64,000 nt of DNA from Haloferax sp. Atlit-12N (GTDB lineage Archaea; Halobacteriota; Halobacteria; Halobacteriales; Haloferacaceae). Positions 1 to 8,089 of this stretch are shown in pieces (within the stretch, counting starts at the first letter, position 1; each line of letters starts with the position of its first letter). The notes under the pieces were generated by a model. That model had not been told where the DNA came from and did not search any database. It saw nothing but the letters and a program-made list of their open reading frames with translations. Both the position numbers and the translations under genes were made by a program. The stretch covers positions 372,001 through 436,000 of the forward strand of contig NZ_PSYW01000001.1 in the NCBI RefSeq assembly GCF_003383095.1, in the 5' to 3' direction.

Positions 1-306
1 GAGCGTCGTGGGCGCGGCGTCGAGGAACGTCGAAGTGAGCACGCGCATGTAGCCGTCGAGACAGACGATATCGAAGTCGTAGTCCGCGAGGGCGTCGAGG
101 ATGCGCTCCTCGTGGGACTCGCGGGACTCGTCGTCGCCGCGTTCGACGACTTCGCTGGGGATGCCATGTTCGTCCGCCCAGTCGAGGACGGGCGCGTCGG
201 CGCTGTTCGAGACGACGACGCCGAGTTCCGCCCCGCCGGGGGCGCGGTCGGCGATGTTGCGCAGGTTTCGTCCGCGGTTGCTCGCGAGACCGGCGATGGT
301 GACCAT
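1..306 (-). CDS. purN: Phosphoribosylglycinamide formyltransferase domain (PurN type), partial at window edge
   Basis: The first 102 codons are visible on the minus strand; the C-terminus lies beyond the window edge. The N-terminus MVTIAGLASNRGRNLRNIAD carries the PurN phosphate-binding pattern (normally G-S-G-N-L), followed by VVVSNSADAPVLDWA and DIVCLDGYMRVL, both typical of GAR formyltransferase. The enzyme transfers a formyl group from 10-formyl-THF to GAR in the third step of IMP synthesis. In several haloarchaea this domain is fused to PurH; whether that holds here cannot be seen. It is divergent from purB across a 189-bp region, which fits purine co-regulation. Confidence 0.85.
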   Translation of the reverse strand, partial: MVTIAGLASNRGRNLRNIADRAPGGAELGVVVSNSADAPVLDWADEHGIPSEVVERGDDESRESHEERILDALADYDFDIVCLDGYMRVLTSTFLDAAPTTL

Positions 307-357
307 GTGGTGAGAGCGTCCCGCGGCCCTCAAAGTGGTTGCGGTCCTCGTCGCCGA

Positions 358-379
358 CATATACTCAATTGTGTATATG
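358..379. promoter_or_regulatory. 22-bp near-perfect palindrome between purN and purB
   Basis: The sequence from 358 (CATATAC) to 379 (GTATATG) is a 22-nt inverted repeat with one mismatched pair. It is AT-rich in a GC-rich region and sits 52 bp upstream of the purN start and 117 bp upstream of purB. Each arm contains a TATA-like stretch, so it may be a divergent core promoter, a regulator site, or both. Confidence 0.45.
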
Positions 380-415
380 TACTCCCAGACTCGACCGGAG
401 AACGCCGCTGAGTGC

Positions 416-427
416 GCACAGTCGTGC
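416..427 (+). promoter_or_regulatory. Candidate purine operator GCACAGTCGTGC upstream of purB
   Basis: This imperfect palindrome ends 68 bp before the purB ATG. It matches 10 of 12 positions with GCACGTTCGTGC at 41960-41971, upstream of purL. Two genes of the same pathway sharing a GCACNNTCGTGC element suggests a common regulator site; this is inference. Confidence 0.4.
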
Positions 428-465
428 CTAACTGTCGGCCTCGCGGCGGCGACGAATCCGCGGCG

Positions 466-472
466 TTTAACC
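466..472 (+). promoter_or_regulatory. purB TATA box
   Basis: TTTAACC lies about 27 bp before the ATG at 496 in an otherwise GC-rich stretch. That is the spacing expected for a leaderless or nearly leaderless haloarchaeal transcript, and it supports 496 over the in-frame GTG at 412. Confidence 0.5.
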
Positions 473-495
473 TCCCCCATCGTGACGACTCAGAC

Positions 496-1887
496 ATGAC
501 CGACGCCGACCGGCACGACCCGCTGTACGCGGTGTCCCCGCTCGACGGGCGATACGCCTCCCGAACCGCACCCCTCGCGCCGCACGTGAGCGAGGCCGCG
601 CTCATGCGCGCCCGCGTAGAAGTCGAAGTGGAGTACCTCCTCGCGCTCGCCGACCTCGACGTGACGCCGCTTTCGTTCACCGAGGCCGAGCGCGCCGACC
701 TCCGAGCGCTCTACGAGGAGTTCGACGCCGACGACGCCGACCTCGTGAAGCGGCTCGAAGTCGAGGGCGCGGAAGGCTTCTCGGCGACGAATCACGACGT
801 GAAGGCCGTCGAGTACTTCATCCGTACCGAGACCGACGAGTCGGTCCACCCGTGGATTCACTTCGGCCTCACCTCCGAGGACGTGAACAACCTCGCCCAG
901 CGCCTCATGGTGAAGGGCGCGGTCGAGGAAGTCATCGTCCCCGAACTCCGCGACACTCGCGACGAACTCGTCTCGCTCGCGCAGGAGTTCCGCGACGTGC
1001 CCATGCTCGCGCGGACCCACGGCCAGCCCGCGACGCCGACGACGTTCGGCAAGGAGATGGCCGTCTACGCCGCCCGCCTCGGTCGGACGCTCGCCCGCGT
1101 CGAGGCCGCGACCGACGACCTCGCCGGCAAACTCGCGGGCGCGTCGGGCGTCTACGCGGCCCACGTCGCCGCCTACCCCGACGTCGACTGGCGGGCGTTC
1201 TCCCGCGAGTTCGTCGGGTCGCTCGGCCTCGACCACACCGCGCTCGCCACGCAGGTCAACCCCTGCGACGACCTCGCGGCGCTGTTCGACGCCGTCCGCG
1301 GCGTCAACAACGTCCTCGTCGACCTCGACCGCGACGCGTGGCTGTACGTCTCCGACCGCTACCTCGGACAGGAGGCCGTCGAGGGCGAAACCGGCTCCTC
1401 GACGATGCCGCACAAGGTCAACCCCATCGACTTCGAGAACTCCGAGGGTAACCTCTCGAAGGCCAACGCGGACCTGACGTTCCTCGCCGACTACGTGACG
1501 ACCTCGCGCCTCCAGCGCGACCTCTCGGACTCCACGGTCAAGCGCAACGTCGGCGCGGCGTTCGCCCACTGCCTCATCGGCTACAAGAAGACCCAGACCG
1601 GCCTCGGGAAAGTCGTCCCGAACGAGCAGGTCATGCGGGACGAACTCGACGACACGCCGGCCATCATCGGCGAGGCCGTCCAGACGATTCTCCGCCGCGA
1701 GGGCGACACGCAGGCCTACGAGCGGGTGAAGGAACTCACCCGCGGCCGCGAGGTGACCCTCGACGACTTCCACGACCTGTTTGCGGACCTCGACGTGGAC
1801 GAGGAGACCCGCGAGGAACTGCTCGCGCTCACGCCCGCGACGTACGTCGGTCTCGCGGACGAACTCGTCGACGACATCGACAACTGA
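496..1887 (+). CDS. purB: Adenylosuccinate lyase
   Basis: The 463-residue protein cleaves SAICAR to AICAR plus fumarate, and adenylosuccinate to AMP plus fumarate, so it acts twice in purine synthesis. The fumarate-lyase signature GSSTMPHKVNP is intact at about residues 300-310. SATNHDVKAVEYF and ARTHGQPATPTTFG supply the other two active-site segments of the superfamily. An in-frame GTG at 412 would add 28 residues lacking family features, while ATG 496 gives MTDADRHDPLYAVSPLDGRY, the usual PurB start, with a TATA-like box about 27 bp upstream. It is transcribed away from the purN-type gene. Confidence 0.96.
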   Translation: MTDADRHDPLYAVSPLDGRYASRTAPLAPHVSEAALMRARVEVEVEYLLALADLDVTPLSFTEAERADLRALYEEFDADDADLVKRLEVEGAEGFSATNHDVKAVEYFIRTETDESVHPWIHFGLTSEDVNNLAQRLMVKGAVEEVIVPELRDTRDELVSLAQEFRDVPMLARTHGQPATPTTFGKEMAVYAARLGRTLARVEAATDDLAGKLAGASGVYAAHVAAYPDVDWRAFSREFVGSLGLDHTALATQVNPCDDLAALFDAVRGVNNVLVDLDRDAWLYVSDRYLGQEAVEGETGSSTMPHKVNPIDFENSEGNLSKANADLTFLADYVTTSRLQRDLSDSTVKRNVGAAFAHCLIGYKKTQTGLGKVVPNEQVMRDELDDTPAIIGEAVQTILRREGDTQAYERVKELTRGREVTLDDFHDLFADLDVDEETREELLALTPATYVGLADELVDDIDN

Positions 1888-2211
1888 ACCGCCTGTCGGG
1901 TCGTCGGGTCGACAGGAAGCGGCCCGACGAAGCGACGCGTCCTTTTTCTGCGGTCGGTCGAACGCGCCGCTGAGCCGAGCGAGCGTCAGGAGAAAACCGA
2001 AACCGCCTCAGAAGCCGACGGGCACGGAATATCGGCTTCGGCGCGGTTCGGGCACGGGTTCGGCGAGCGCCGGCACGGTTGGGCTGGACAGGCTGGTCCG
2101 TGCGAAATGGTTCGTCATGGGCTGGTGCGACGACGCAAGGCACTCACCGTAGCTGAATTATTTACTCATCATAGAATAAGTCTTTTGGTGGGGTGGTGCA
2201 TTGGTGGGGGT
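1888..2211. other. Intergenic region between purB and gdh
   Basis: The first 250 bp are GC-rich with no convincing reading frame. The last 60 bp turn sharply AT-rich and hold the gdh promoter. I see no RNA gene here. Confidence 0.6.
2157..2180 (+). promoter_or_regulatory. gdh-gfcR promoter region
   Basis: This AT-rich block (AATTATTTACTC followed by GAATAAG) lies 30-55 bp before the gdh ATG and is the obvious site for TFB/TBP binding. A G-rich tract (GGTGGGGG) immediately before the ATG may act as a ribosome-binding site. GfcR is known in Haloferax to activate sugar catabolism genes, so autoregulation through this region is plausible. Confidence 0.45.
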
Positions 2212-3285
2212 ATGAAAGCAATCGCCGTCAAGCGCGGGGAAGACAAGCCGGTCGTCATCGAGAAGCCGCGACCGGAACCCGACGCCGGGGAGGCGCTCGT
2301 CCGAACGCTTCGGGTCGGCGTGGACGGGACGGACCACGAGGTCATCGCCGGCGGCCACGGCGGGTTCCCCGAGGGGGAAGACCACCTCGTGCTCGGCCAC
2401 GAGGCGGTCGGCGTCGTCGTCGACCCGAACGACACCGAACTGGAGGAAGGCGACATCGTCGTGCCGACGGTCCGCCGCCCGCCGGCGTCGGGGACGAATG
2501 AGTACTTCGAGAAGGACCAACCCGACATGGCCCCCGACGGGATGTACGCTGAGCGCGGCATCGTCGGCGCGCACGGCTTCATGTCCGAGTACTTCACCAG
2601 CCCGTCGGACTACCTCGTCCGCATCCCGCGCTCGCAGGCCGAACTCGGCTTCCTCATCGAGCCCATCTCCATCACCGAGAAGGCCCGAGAGCACGCCTAC
2701 GCGAGCCGTTCCGCGTTCGACTGGAACCCCTCGTCGGCGCTCGTCCTCGGCAATGGGAGCCTCGGGCTCCTGACGCTCGCCATGCTGAAAGCCGACGATA
2801 AGGGCTACGAGAACCTCTACTGCCTCGGTCGGCGCGACCGCCCCGACCCGACTATCGACATCATGGAGAAACTCGGCGCGACCTACGTCGACTCCCGCGA
2901 GACCTCGGTCGAGGAGATTCCGGGTGCGCACGAGGATATGGACTTCATTTACGAGGCGACCGGGTTCCCCAAACACGCCATCCAGTCGGTGCAGGCGCTC
3001 GCGCCGAACGGCGTCGCCGCGCTCCTCGGCGTTCCGAGCGACTGGGAGTTCGAGGTCGACGCCGGCGCGTTCCACCGCGAGATGGTGCTCCACAACAAGG
3101 CGCTCGTCGGCAGCGTCAACTCCCACGTCAAGCACTTCGAGGCCGCGACCGTGACGTTCACCAAGCTTCCCCGCTGGTTCCTCCGCGACTTAGTCACCGG
3201 CGTCCACCCGCTGTCCGAGTTCGAAGCAGCATTCGAAGACGACGACACCACTATAAAAACCGCCATCGAATTCGGTACTGTATGA
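2212..3285 (+). CDS. gdh: Glucose 1-dehydrogenase, Zn- and NADP-dependent
   Basis: The 357-residue medium-chain dehydrogenase oxidises glucose to gluconolactone, the first step of the semi-phosphorylated Entner-Doudoroff pathway of haloarchaea. It closely resembles the characterised Haloferax mediterranei enzyme throughout. Zinc ligands D38 (replacing the usual Cys), H63 and E64 are present. The nucleotide-binding GNGSLG follows mid-protein, then CLGRRDRPDPT, where the basic residues fit NADP preference. ATG 2212 is chosen because it gives the known N-terminus MKAIAVKRGE. The stop codon overlaps the gfcR start by 4 bp, so the two are translationally coupled. Confidence 0.97.
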   Translation: MKAIAVKRGEDKPVVIEKPRPEPDAGEALVRTLRVGVDGTDHEVIAGGHGGFPEGEDHLVLGHEAVGVVVDPNDTELEEGDIVVPTVRRPPASGTNEYFEKDQPDMAPDGMYAERGIVGAHGFMSEYFTSPSDYLVRIPRSQAELGFLIEPISITEKAREHAYASRSAFDWNPSSALVLGNGSLGLLTLAMLKADDKGYENLYCLGRRDRPDPTIDIMEKLGATYVDSRETSVEEIPGAHEDMDFIYEATGFPKHAIQSVQALAPNGVAALLGVPSDWEFEVDAGAFHREMVLHNKALVGSVNSHVKHFEAATVTFTKLPRWFLRDLVTGVHPLSEFEAAFEDDDTTIKTAIEFGTV

Positions 3286-3914
3286 AGAACGTCGACGACC
3301 TCATCGCCAGCGCGGCTGAGCTCGCGGACCGTGGCCTCTCGAAAGGCGAGATTGCCGACGAGTTGAACGTCTCCCGCGAGACCGCCAGCTGGCTGGTCGA
3401 ACGAAGCGGTGCGGCGACCGAACCCGAACCACAGGCGGAGCCTGAAGGCCCCGACGACATCCACGTCGATTGGAACGCCATCGGGAGCGGCGGCAAGCGC
3501 CTCACGTACGTCGGGCGCGCGCTCGCCGACCTGCTCATGGAGACGAACGGCGAAGCCGACGTGACCGTCGGTATCGAGAAGGCGGGCGTCCCCCTCGCGA
3601 CCTCCGTCTCGCGCGAACTCGAAACGACCCTCGCCGCCTACTCGCCCGCGAAACACCAGTGGGACGAAGGCGACATCGAGGACCTCGGCGGCGGCTTCTC
3701 CCGGAACTTCGCGCCTGTCGAGGGACGGAACTGCTTCATCGTCGACGACACGGTGACGAGCGGCACGACTCTCCGCGAGACTATCGACGCCATCCGCTCC
3801 GAGGGCGGCGAACCCCTCGCGTGCGTGGTCATCGTCGACAAGCAGGGCGTCGAAGAGATTGACGGCGTCCCCGTCCACTCCCTCATCAACGTCGTCCGCG
3901 TCGGCGAGCAGTAA
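3282..3914 (+). CDS. gfcR: Transcriptional regulator GfcR (PRTase-like)
   Basis: The 210-residue protein joins an N-terminal helix-turn-helix (about residues 1-50, including LSKGEIADELNVSRETASWL) to an orotate-phosphoribosyltransferase-like domain. The PRPP-binding loop VDDTVTSGTT lies near residue 155. In Haloferax, GfcR is the established activator of glucose and fructose degradation genes; the PRTase fold serves as a ligand sensor rather than making OMP. It overlaps gdh in an ATGA arrangement, which fits co-expression of regulator and pathway entry enzyme. It is sometimes mis-annotated as orotate phosphoribosyltransferase; the HTH argues against that. Confidence 0.95.
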   Translation: MKNVDDLIASAAELADRGLSKGEIADELNVSRETASWLVERSGAATEPEPQAEPEGPDDIHVDWNAIGSGGKRLTYVGRALADLLMETNGEADVTVGIEKAGVPLATSVSRELETTLAAYSPAKHQWDEGDIEDLGGGFSRNFAPVEGRNCFIVDDTVTSGTTLRETIDAIRSEGGEPLACVVIVDKQGVEEIDGVPVHSLINVVRVGEQ

Positions 3915-3998
3915 GCCGTCGTCACCGCCGGCACAGCGCGGCGGCACCGACCCGACCGCGACGCAACTCCTTTGTCCGCCCGGCCGTTACTTGGGAGC

Positions 3999-4343
3999 AT
4001 GACTTTCCAACCGGAGAGCCTCGACCCCGAGGAAGTACAGTCCCGCGTCGACGAGGCGGTCGGGAACAACCACGTCGTCCTGTTCATGAAGGGCAACCGT
4101 CTGATGCCGCAGTGCGGCTACTCCGCGAAGGCGGTCGACCTCATCTCCCAGTACGTCGACGAGTTCGAGACGGTCGACGTGCTGCCCGCGCTCCCGCACT
4201 ACCGCGAGGCGCTCAAGGAGAAAAGTGACTGGGAGACCATCCCCCAGACGTTCGTCGACGGCGAGTTCGTCGGCGGCAGCGACATCCTCGAAGAACTCGA
4301 CGAGCGCGGCGACCTCGAAGCGACGCTGACCGGCGCGAACTGA
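3999..4343 (+). CDS. Monothiol glutaredoxin-like protein
   Basis: The 114-residue thioredoxin-fold protein carries C39-G-Y-S42, the CGFS-type monothiol active site in its Tyr variant, within FMKGNRLMPQCGYSAKAV. The cis-Pro segment (IPQTFVDGEFVGGSDIL) is intact and matches the GSH/Fe-S-binding loop of monothiol glutaredoxins. Such proteins move or repair Fe-S clusters. Haloarchaea use gamma-glutamylcysteine rather than glutathione, so the physiological thiol ligand is uncertain. The start at 3999 gives a standard-length protein; an upstream in-frame start at 3972 adds nothing conserved. Confidence 0.9.
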   Translation: MTFQPESLDPEEVQSRVDEAVGNNHVVLFMKGNRLMPQCGYSAKAVDLISQYVDEFETVDVLPALPHYREALKEKSDWETIPQTFVDGEFVGGSDILEELDERGDLEATLTGAN

Positions 4344-4422
4344 CCCCCGAAGCGTCCCGACAGACCGCCGGACTGCGGCCCGACGCCGACTTTGTATCTC
4401 TCGCCTAACGAGAAGGGGAGGC

Positions 4423-4430
4423 CATATAAG
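4423..4430 (+). promoter_or_regulatory. TATA box of the 4510 gene
   Basis: CATATAAG lies about 85 bp upstream of the ATG at 4510 within GC-rich surroundings. It implies a 5' leader of roughly 55 nt. Confidence 0.45.
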
Positions 4431-4509
4431 CCTCGAACTCGTACATCCACACAGGTATCGCCATCCGGGTGCGCCCGCACCGTGGCTCTCGTCGATACCG
4501 AAGCCAACA

Positions 4510-5076
4510 ATGTCAGGCCGCGTATATCGACTCCATTCGACGTTGGAACTGCCACTCGAAGACGTGATGGACTACTTCGAAAACGACCCAGAACTACCGC
4601 CTGAGGTCGAGAACGTAGACATCACCCGCCGAAACAACACCCTCATCATCAAAGCCGTCTCCGCCGACGACAACCTCAGCAAGTACACGCCGACGGCCCA
4701 GTTGAAAGCGAGCGTAACGGAAAACCGCGTCTACGAAGAAGAGCCGCCCCGAGCGGGTGCGCCCAACTGGGGAGATGAAGAAGAAGAGGAGATTCCCTCC
4801 GAACTCGTCGAGTTCGCCTGCTTCAAGGGCGACCTCGAAACCGTGCTCCAGAACACGGCGCTCCAGTACCCGATGTTCCTCGTCCTCCGCGAGATTGCGA
4901 TGCTCTCGGAGAAGGGGACGCTGACCGCCATCACCGAGGAAAGCGACGAACTGCAGGCGACGCGCATCGTCGAGGGCGAAGTCCGCGCCGCCTCCGTCGA
5001 AGTCGTCGAGAACCCCCAGCAGAACGGTTCCTCGGACAGCGGAATCAACTGGCGCGACAACAAGTTCATCTCCTAA
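4510..5076 (+). CDS. Conserved haloarchaeal protein of unknown function
   Basis: The 188-residue soluble, acidic protein has no signal peptide or membrane segment. It starts MSGRVYRLHSTLELPLEDVM and contains an EEEEE tract at about residue 95. I recognise it as a widely conserved haloarchaeal hypothetical (probably the DUF7110 family) but know no function. Its steady position between a glutaredoxin gene and PP-loop genes suggests a housekeeping role. It has its own TATA box about 85 bp upstream. Confidence 0.8.
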   Translation: MSGRVYRLHSTLELPLEDVMDYFENDPELPPEVENVDITRRNNTLIIKAVSADDNLSKYTPTAQLKASVTENRVYEEEPPRAGAPNWGDEEEEEIPSELVEFACFKGDLETVLQNTALQYPMFLVLREIAMLSEKGTLTAITEESDELQATRIVEGEVRAASVEVVENPQQNGSSDSGINWRDNKFIS

Positions 5077-5180
5077 ACGCGTCGTATCTCCTCATCCCGT
5101 CACCGCCGAACCACGTGAGTCAGCGGCCCAAATCGTGTTCGGCGGTATCACGCGTCACACTAGTCCTCGGGCAAAAAGCA

Positions 5181-5207
5181 TTTACACCGCCTAATTAGAT
5201 GTAATTA
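5181..5207 (+). promoter_or_regulatory. AT-rich promoter with paired TAATTA boxes
   Basis: Two TAATTA hexamers, each self-palindromic, lie at 5192-5197 and 5202-5207, spaced by four bases and ending 6 bp before the ATG at 5214. An upstream CATTTACACC-like stretch may be the TATA element. The arrangement could be an operator overlapping the start region. Confidence 0.35.
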
Positions 5208-5213
5208 CACATC

Positions 5214-6191
5214 ATGTCGGAAGCCGAATCCTTCCCGGACTACCTCGACGTCGACTACACCGACGGCGAAGGTGAGACGCCGGAGGACTACCCGAGTATC
5301 GAGGACAAGATCGAGAAGGCCATCGAGGTCACGAAGCAGGGACTCGAGCAGTACGAGAACCCCGCCGTGATGTGGACCGGTGGTAAGGACTCGACGCTCA
5401 CGCTCTACTTCATCAAGGAGGTCGCAGAGCGCTACGACCTCGAAGTCCCGCCGGCAGTCTTCATCGACCACTACCAGCACTTCGACGAAATCATGGATTT
5501 CGTCAAGCACTGGGCCGACGAGTGGGACCTCGACGTCATCTGGGCGCGTAACGAGGACGTCGGCGCGTACGTCGACGAAAACGGCCTCGAACCCGGCGAC
5601 GACATCCCGGTTTCCGAACTCTCGGAGCACAACCAGCACCACATCCGTAACATCCTCGAGTACGAGGAGGACACGTTCCCGTTCCTGCTCGACACCTACG
5701 TCGGCAACCACCTGCTGAAGACCGTCGCGCTCAACGACACCCTCGAAGAGTACGACATCGACGGCGTCATCTCCGGCGTCCGCTGGGACGAACAGGAAGC
5801 CCGCGCCGACGAGACGTTCTTCAGCCCCCGTCACAACCCCGACATCTACCCCCCGCACGACCGCATTCAACCCATCCTCCAGTTCGAAGAGAGCGCCGTC
5901 TGGGACGCCTTCTGGTACTTCGCGGTCCCGGACACCGTCGAGAACTACCCCGAGGACGGTTACGTCCCCACCAGCGACACCGACCTCCCCGAGGGTGTCA
6001 CGCAGGAAGACGTGCCCGTCTCGCCGAAGTACTTCGCCGGCTTCCGGAGTCTCGGCAGTGAGGTCTCGACCGACAAGTCCGCCGAGGAACCGGCGTGGCT
6101 GCAGGACATGGAGAACACGACCGAGCGCGCGGGCCGCGCCCAGGACAAAGAGGACCTGATGGAGCGCCTGCGCGACCTCGGCTACATGTGA
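5214..6191 (+). CDS. PAPS reductase-family PP-loop ATPase (paralogue 1)
   Basis: The 325-residue protein has the PP-loop WTGGKDSTL at residues 54-62, the ATP-pyrophosphatase signature of the phosphoadenosine phosphosulfate reductase/ThiI superfamily. FIDHYQHFDE, GVRWDEQEARADETFFSPRH and a late VSPKYFAGFRSLG segment are shared with its neighbour. The family adenylates a substrate and releases pyrophosphate; sulfate reduction is only one possible role, and no PAPS-reductase catalytic Cys near the C-terminus (ECGIH type) is visible. It may instead work in tRNA thiolation or another amidation/thiolation reaction. It is a tandem duplicate of the gene at 6315. Confidence 0.85.
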   Translation: MSEAESFPDYLDVDYTDGEGETPEDYPSIEDKIEKAIEVTKQGLEQYENPAVMWTGGKDSTLTLYFIKEVAERYDLEVPPAVFIDHYQHFDEIMDFVKHWADEWDLDVIWARNEDVGAYVDENGLEPGDDIPVSELSEHNQHHIRNILEYEEDTFPFLLDTYVGNHLLKTVALNDTLEEYDIDGVISGVRWDEQEARADETFFSPRHNPDIYPPHDRIQPILQFEESAVWDAFWYFAVPDTVENYPEDGYVPTSDTDLPEGVTQEDVPVSPKYFAGFRSLGSEVSTDKSAEEPAWLQDMENTTERAGRAQDKEDLMERLRDLGYM

Positions 6192-6314
6192 AGTCGGCCG
6201 AAATCTGACGCGAACATCGCGCCGCGACCACTTTTTCCCGGACTCGCTCCCGACAGCGACAGCGACTGTCTCACAGCGGAAACAGCGATATTCTCCGCGA
6301 GCGACACCCTCCCT

Positions 6315-7268
6315 ATGAGCCCCGCGTTCCCCGACGACCTCGACCTCGACTACGACGACGGTCGAGACCAGACCGCCGCCGACTACCCGACGCTCGAAGA
6401 CAAACTCGAAAAAGCGGTCGCAGTCACCACGACCGCGCTCGAACAGTACGAGCGCCCGGCCGTCATGTGGACCGGCGGCAAGGACTCCACGCTCGTCCTC
6501 TACGTCGTCCGTGAGGTCGCCGCCGACATGGGCGTCGACGTGCCGCCCGTCGTCTTCATCGACCACTTCGAGCATTTCGACGAGACCGAGGCGTTCGTCC
6601 GCGAGTGGGCCGACCGCTGGGACCTCGACCTCGTCGTCGCCCGCAACGAGGACTTCGCGCGCCTCGGCGCGTCGCCCGGCGACGAGATTCCCCTCTCGAA
6701 CCTCGGCGACGACACCCGCCGCGAACTCGCCCGCCTCGGCTACGAGGGCGAGACCGTCGTCCTCGACGCCGACAGCTTCGAGGGTAACCACCTCTTGAAG
6801 ACCGTCGCGCTCAACGACACCCTCGAAGCGCGCGGTTTCGACGGCGTCTTCTCGGGCGTCCGCTGGGACGAACAGGAGTCCCGCGCCGACGAGACGTTCT
6901 TCAGCCCCCGCCACGACTCCGAGAAGTACCCGCCGCACGACCGCGTCCACTCCATCCTCCAGTTCGAGGAGGCCGACGTGTGGGCGGCGTTCTGGAACTA
7001 CATCGTCCCCGACTCGGTCGAGGGCTACCCCGCAGGCCACGTCCCCGCCGCTCTCGATGACCTCCCCGAAGGCGTCGAACCCGCCGACCTGCCCGTCTCG
7101 CCGAAGTACTTCGAGGGCTACCGCTCGCTCGGTACCGAATCCGGGTCCGCAAAGTCCGACGACCGCCCCGCGTGGGTGCAGGACCTCGGCGCGAGCGCGG
7201 AACGCGAGGGGCGCGCGCAGGACAAAGAGGACCTGATGGGTCGGCTCCGCGATTTGGGCTACATGTAA
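6315..7268 (+). CDS. PAPS reductase-family PP-loop ATPase (paralogue 2)
   Basis: The 317-residue protein carries the PP-loop WTGGKDSTL at residues 52-60 and the same block order as the preceding gene (GNHLLKTVALNDTLE, GVRWDEQESRADETFFSPRH, DKEDLMGRLRDLGYM). The two are clearly tandem paralogues, and both end in LRDLGYM. Divergence is greatest at about residues 105-155, between the PP-loop domain and GNHLLKT, which may change substrate choice. The separation of about 120 bp leaves room for a separate promoter. Exact substrate unknown; the usual PAPS-reductase label is a family name only. Confidence 0.85.
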   Translation: MSPAFPDDLDLDYDDGRDQTAADYPTLEDKLEKAVAVTTTALEQYERPAVMWTGGKDSTLVLYVVREVAADMGVDVPPVVFIDHFEHFDETEAFVREWADRWDLDLVVARNEDFARLGASPGDEIPLSNLGDDTRRELARLGYEGETVVLDADSFEGNHLLKTVALNDTLEARGFDGVFSGVRWDEQESRADETFFSPRHDSEKYPPHDRVHSILQFEEADVWAAFWNYIVPDSVEGYPAGHVPAALDDLPEGVEPADLPVSPKYFEGYRSLGTESGSAKSDDRPAWVQDLGASAEREGRAQDKEDLMGRLRDLGYM

Positions 7269-7345
7269 GGCAACGGGAGTCGCTCGAAACGAGTCCGCGG
7301 CGCGCACACCGTAGCGCCTAACTCCTCCAACACGCTATCGCCTCC

Positions 7346-8056
7346 ATGACATCCGAGTGGGTCAGCCTCTTCTCCGGCGGAAAGGACTCCTCGTGGGCGC
7401 TCTACCGCGCGCTCGAAGCGGGTCTGAACGTCACCCGCCTCCTGACCGTCCACCCGAGCGACGACTCGTACATGTACCACGTGCCGGCGACCGACCTCGC
7501 CGCGCTCGCCGCCGAAAGCACCGGCATCGAACTCGTCGAGGTCCACCCCGGCGACCTCGAAGCGACCGACGCCGACGACTCGGGCGCGCAGGGCGACGCC
7601 GAACTCGAACCCCTCGAAGCGGCGCTGTCGGACCTCCAGTCGGAGATTGACCTCGCGGGCGTCACCGCCGGTGCCATCGAAAGCGAGTTCCAGACGAACC
7701 GGATTCAGGCGATGTGCGACCGTCTCGACATCGACCTGTTCGCCCCGCTGTGGCAGGAAAACCCCCGCGAACTCGGCGACGCCATGCTCGAGGCGGGCTT
7801 CGAAATCACCATCATTCAGGTCGCGGCCCACGGCCTCGACGAGTCGTGGCTCGGCCGGACGCTCGATGCCGACGCGCTCGACGAACTCGAAGCGCTCAAC
7901 GAGCAGTACGGCGTCCACATTCTCGGTGAAGGCGGCGAGTTCGAGACGCTCGTCACCGACGGCCCGCACATGGACCGCCCCATCGAACTGGAGTACGAGA
8001 TGGAGTGGGAGGGAACCCACGGCAGGCTCCACATCACCGACGCGTACCTCGGCTAA
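7346..8056 (+). CDS. Diphthine-ammonia ligase-like PP-loop protein (Dph6 family)
   Basis: The 236-residue protein starts with the PP-loop SGGKDSSW (residues 10-17) and contains the family-specific ITIIQVAAHGLDESWLGR and GEGGEFETLVTDGP blocks of the MJ0570/Dph6 group. Dph6 uses ATP and ammonia to amidate diphthine on elongation factor 2, the last step of diphthamide synthesis, so the likely target is archaeal aEF-2. It is the third consecutive PP-loop ATPase on this strand, 77 bp after the second. The assignment to Dph6 is from family resemblance. Confidence 0.88.
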   Translation: MTSEWVSLFSGGKDSSWALYRALEAGLNVTRLLTVHPSDDSYMYHVPATDLAALAAESTGIELVEVHPGDLEATDADDSGAQGDAELEPLEAALSDLQSEIDLAGVTAGAIESEFQTNRIQAMCDRLDIDLFAPLWQENPRELGDAMLEAGFEITIIQVAAHGLDESWLGRTLDADALDELEALNEQYGVHILGEGGEFETLVTDGPHMDRPIELEYEMEWEGTHGRLHITDAYLG

Positions 8057-8089
8057 GAAAAAGCGCCCGCGGTTGCGGTTCGGACCGCG
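8057..8089. terminator. Short convergent intergenic gap
   Basis: Only 33 bp separate the stop codons of the Dph6-like gene and the opposing nucleotidyltransferase. An AAAAA run just after the first stop gives a T-tract for minus-strand transcripts, a typical archaeal termination signal. Confidence 0.35.

Noticed and set aside
412..495. Upstream GTG start for purB
   Set aside because: It adds 28 residues without family features, and the TATA-like box is placed for a start at 496.
5205..7307. 700-codon open frame on the minus strand across the two PAPS-reductase-like genes
   Set aside because: High GC with strong third-position bias leaves antisense frames open. Its translation is Val/Gly/Arg-biased with no motif, and both plus-strand genes carry intact PP-loops.
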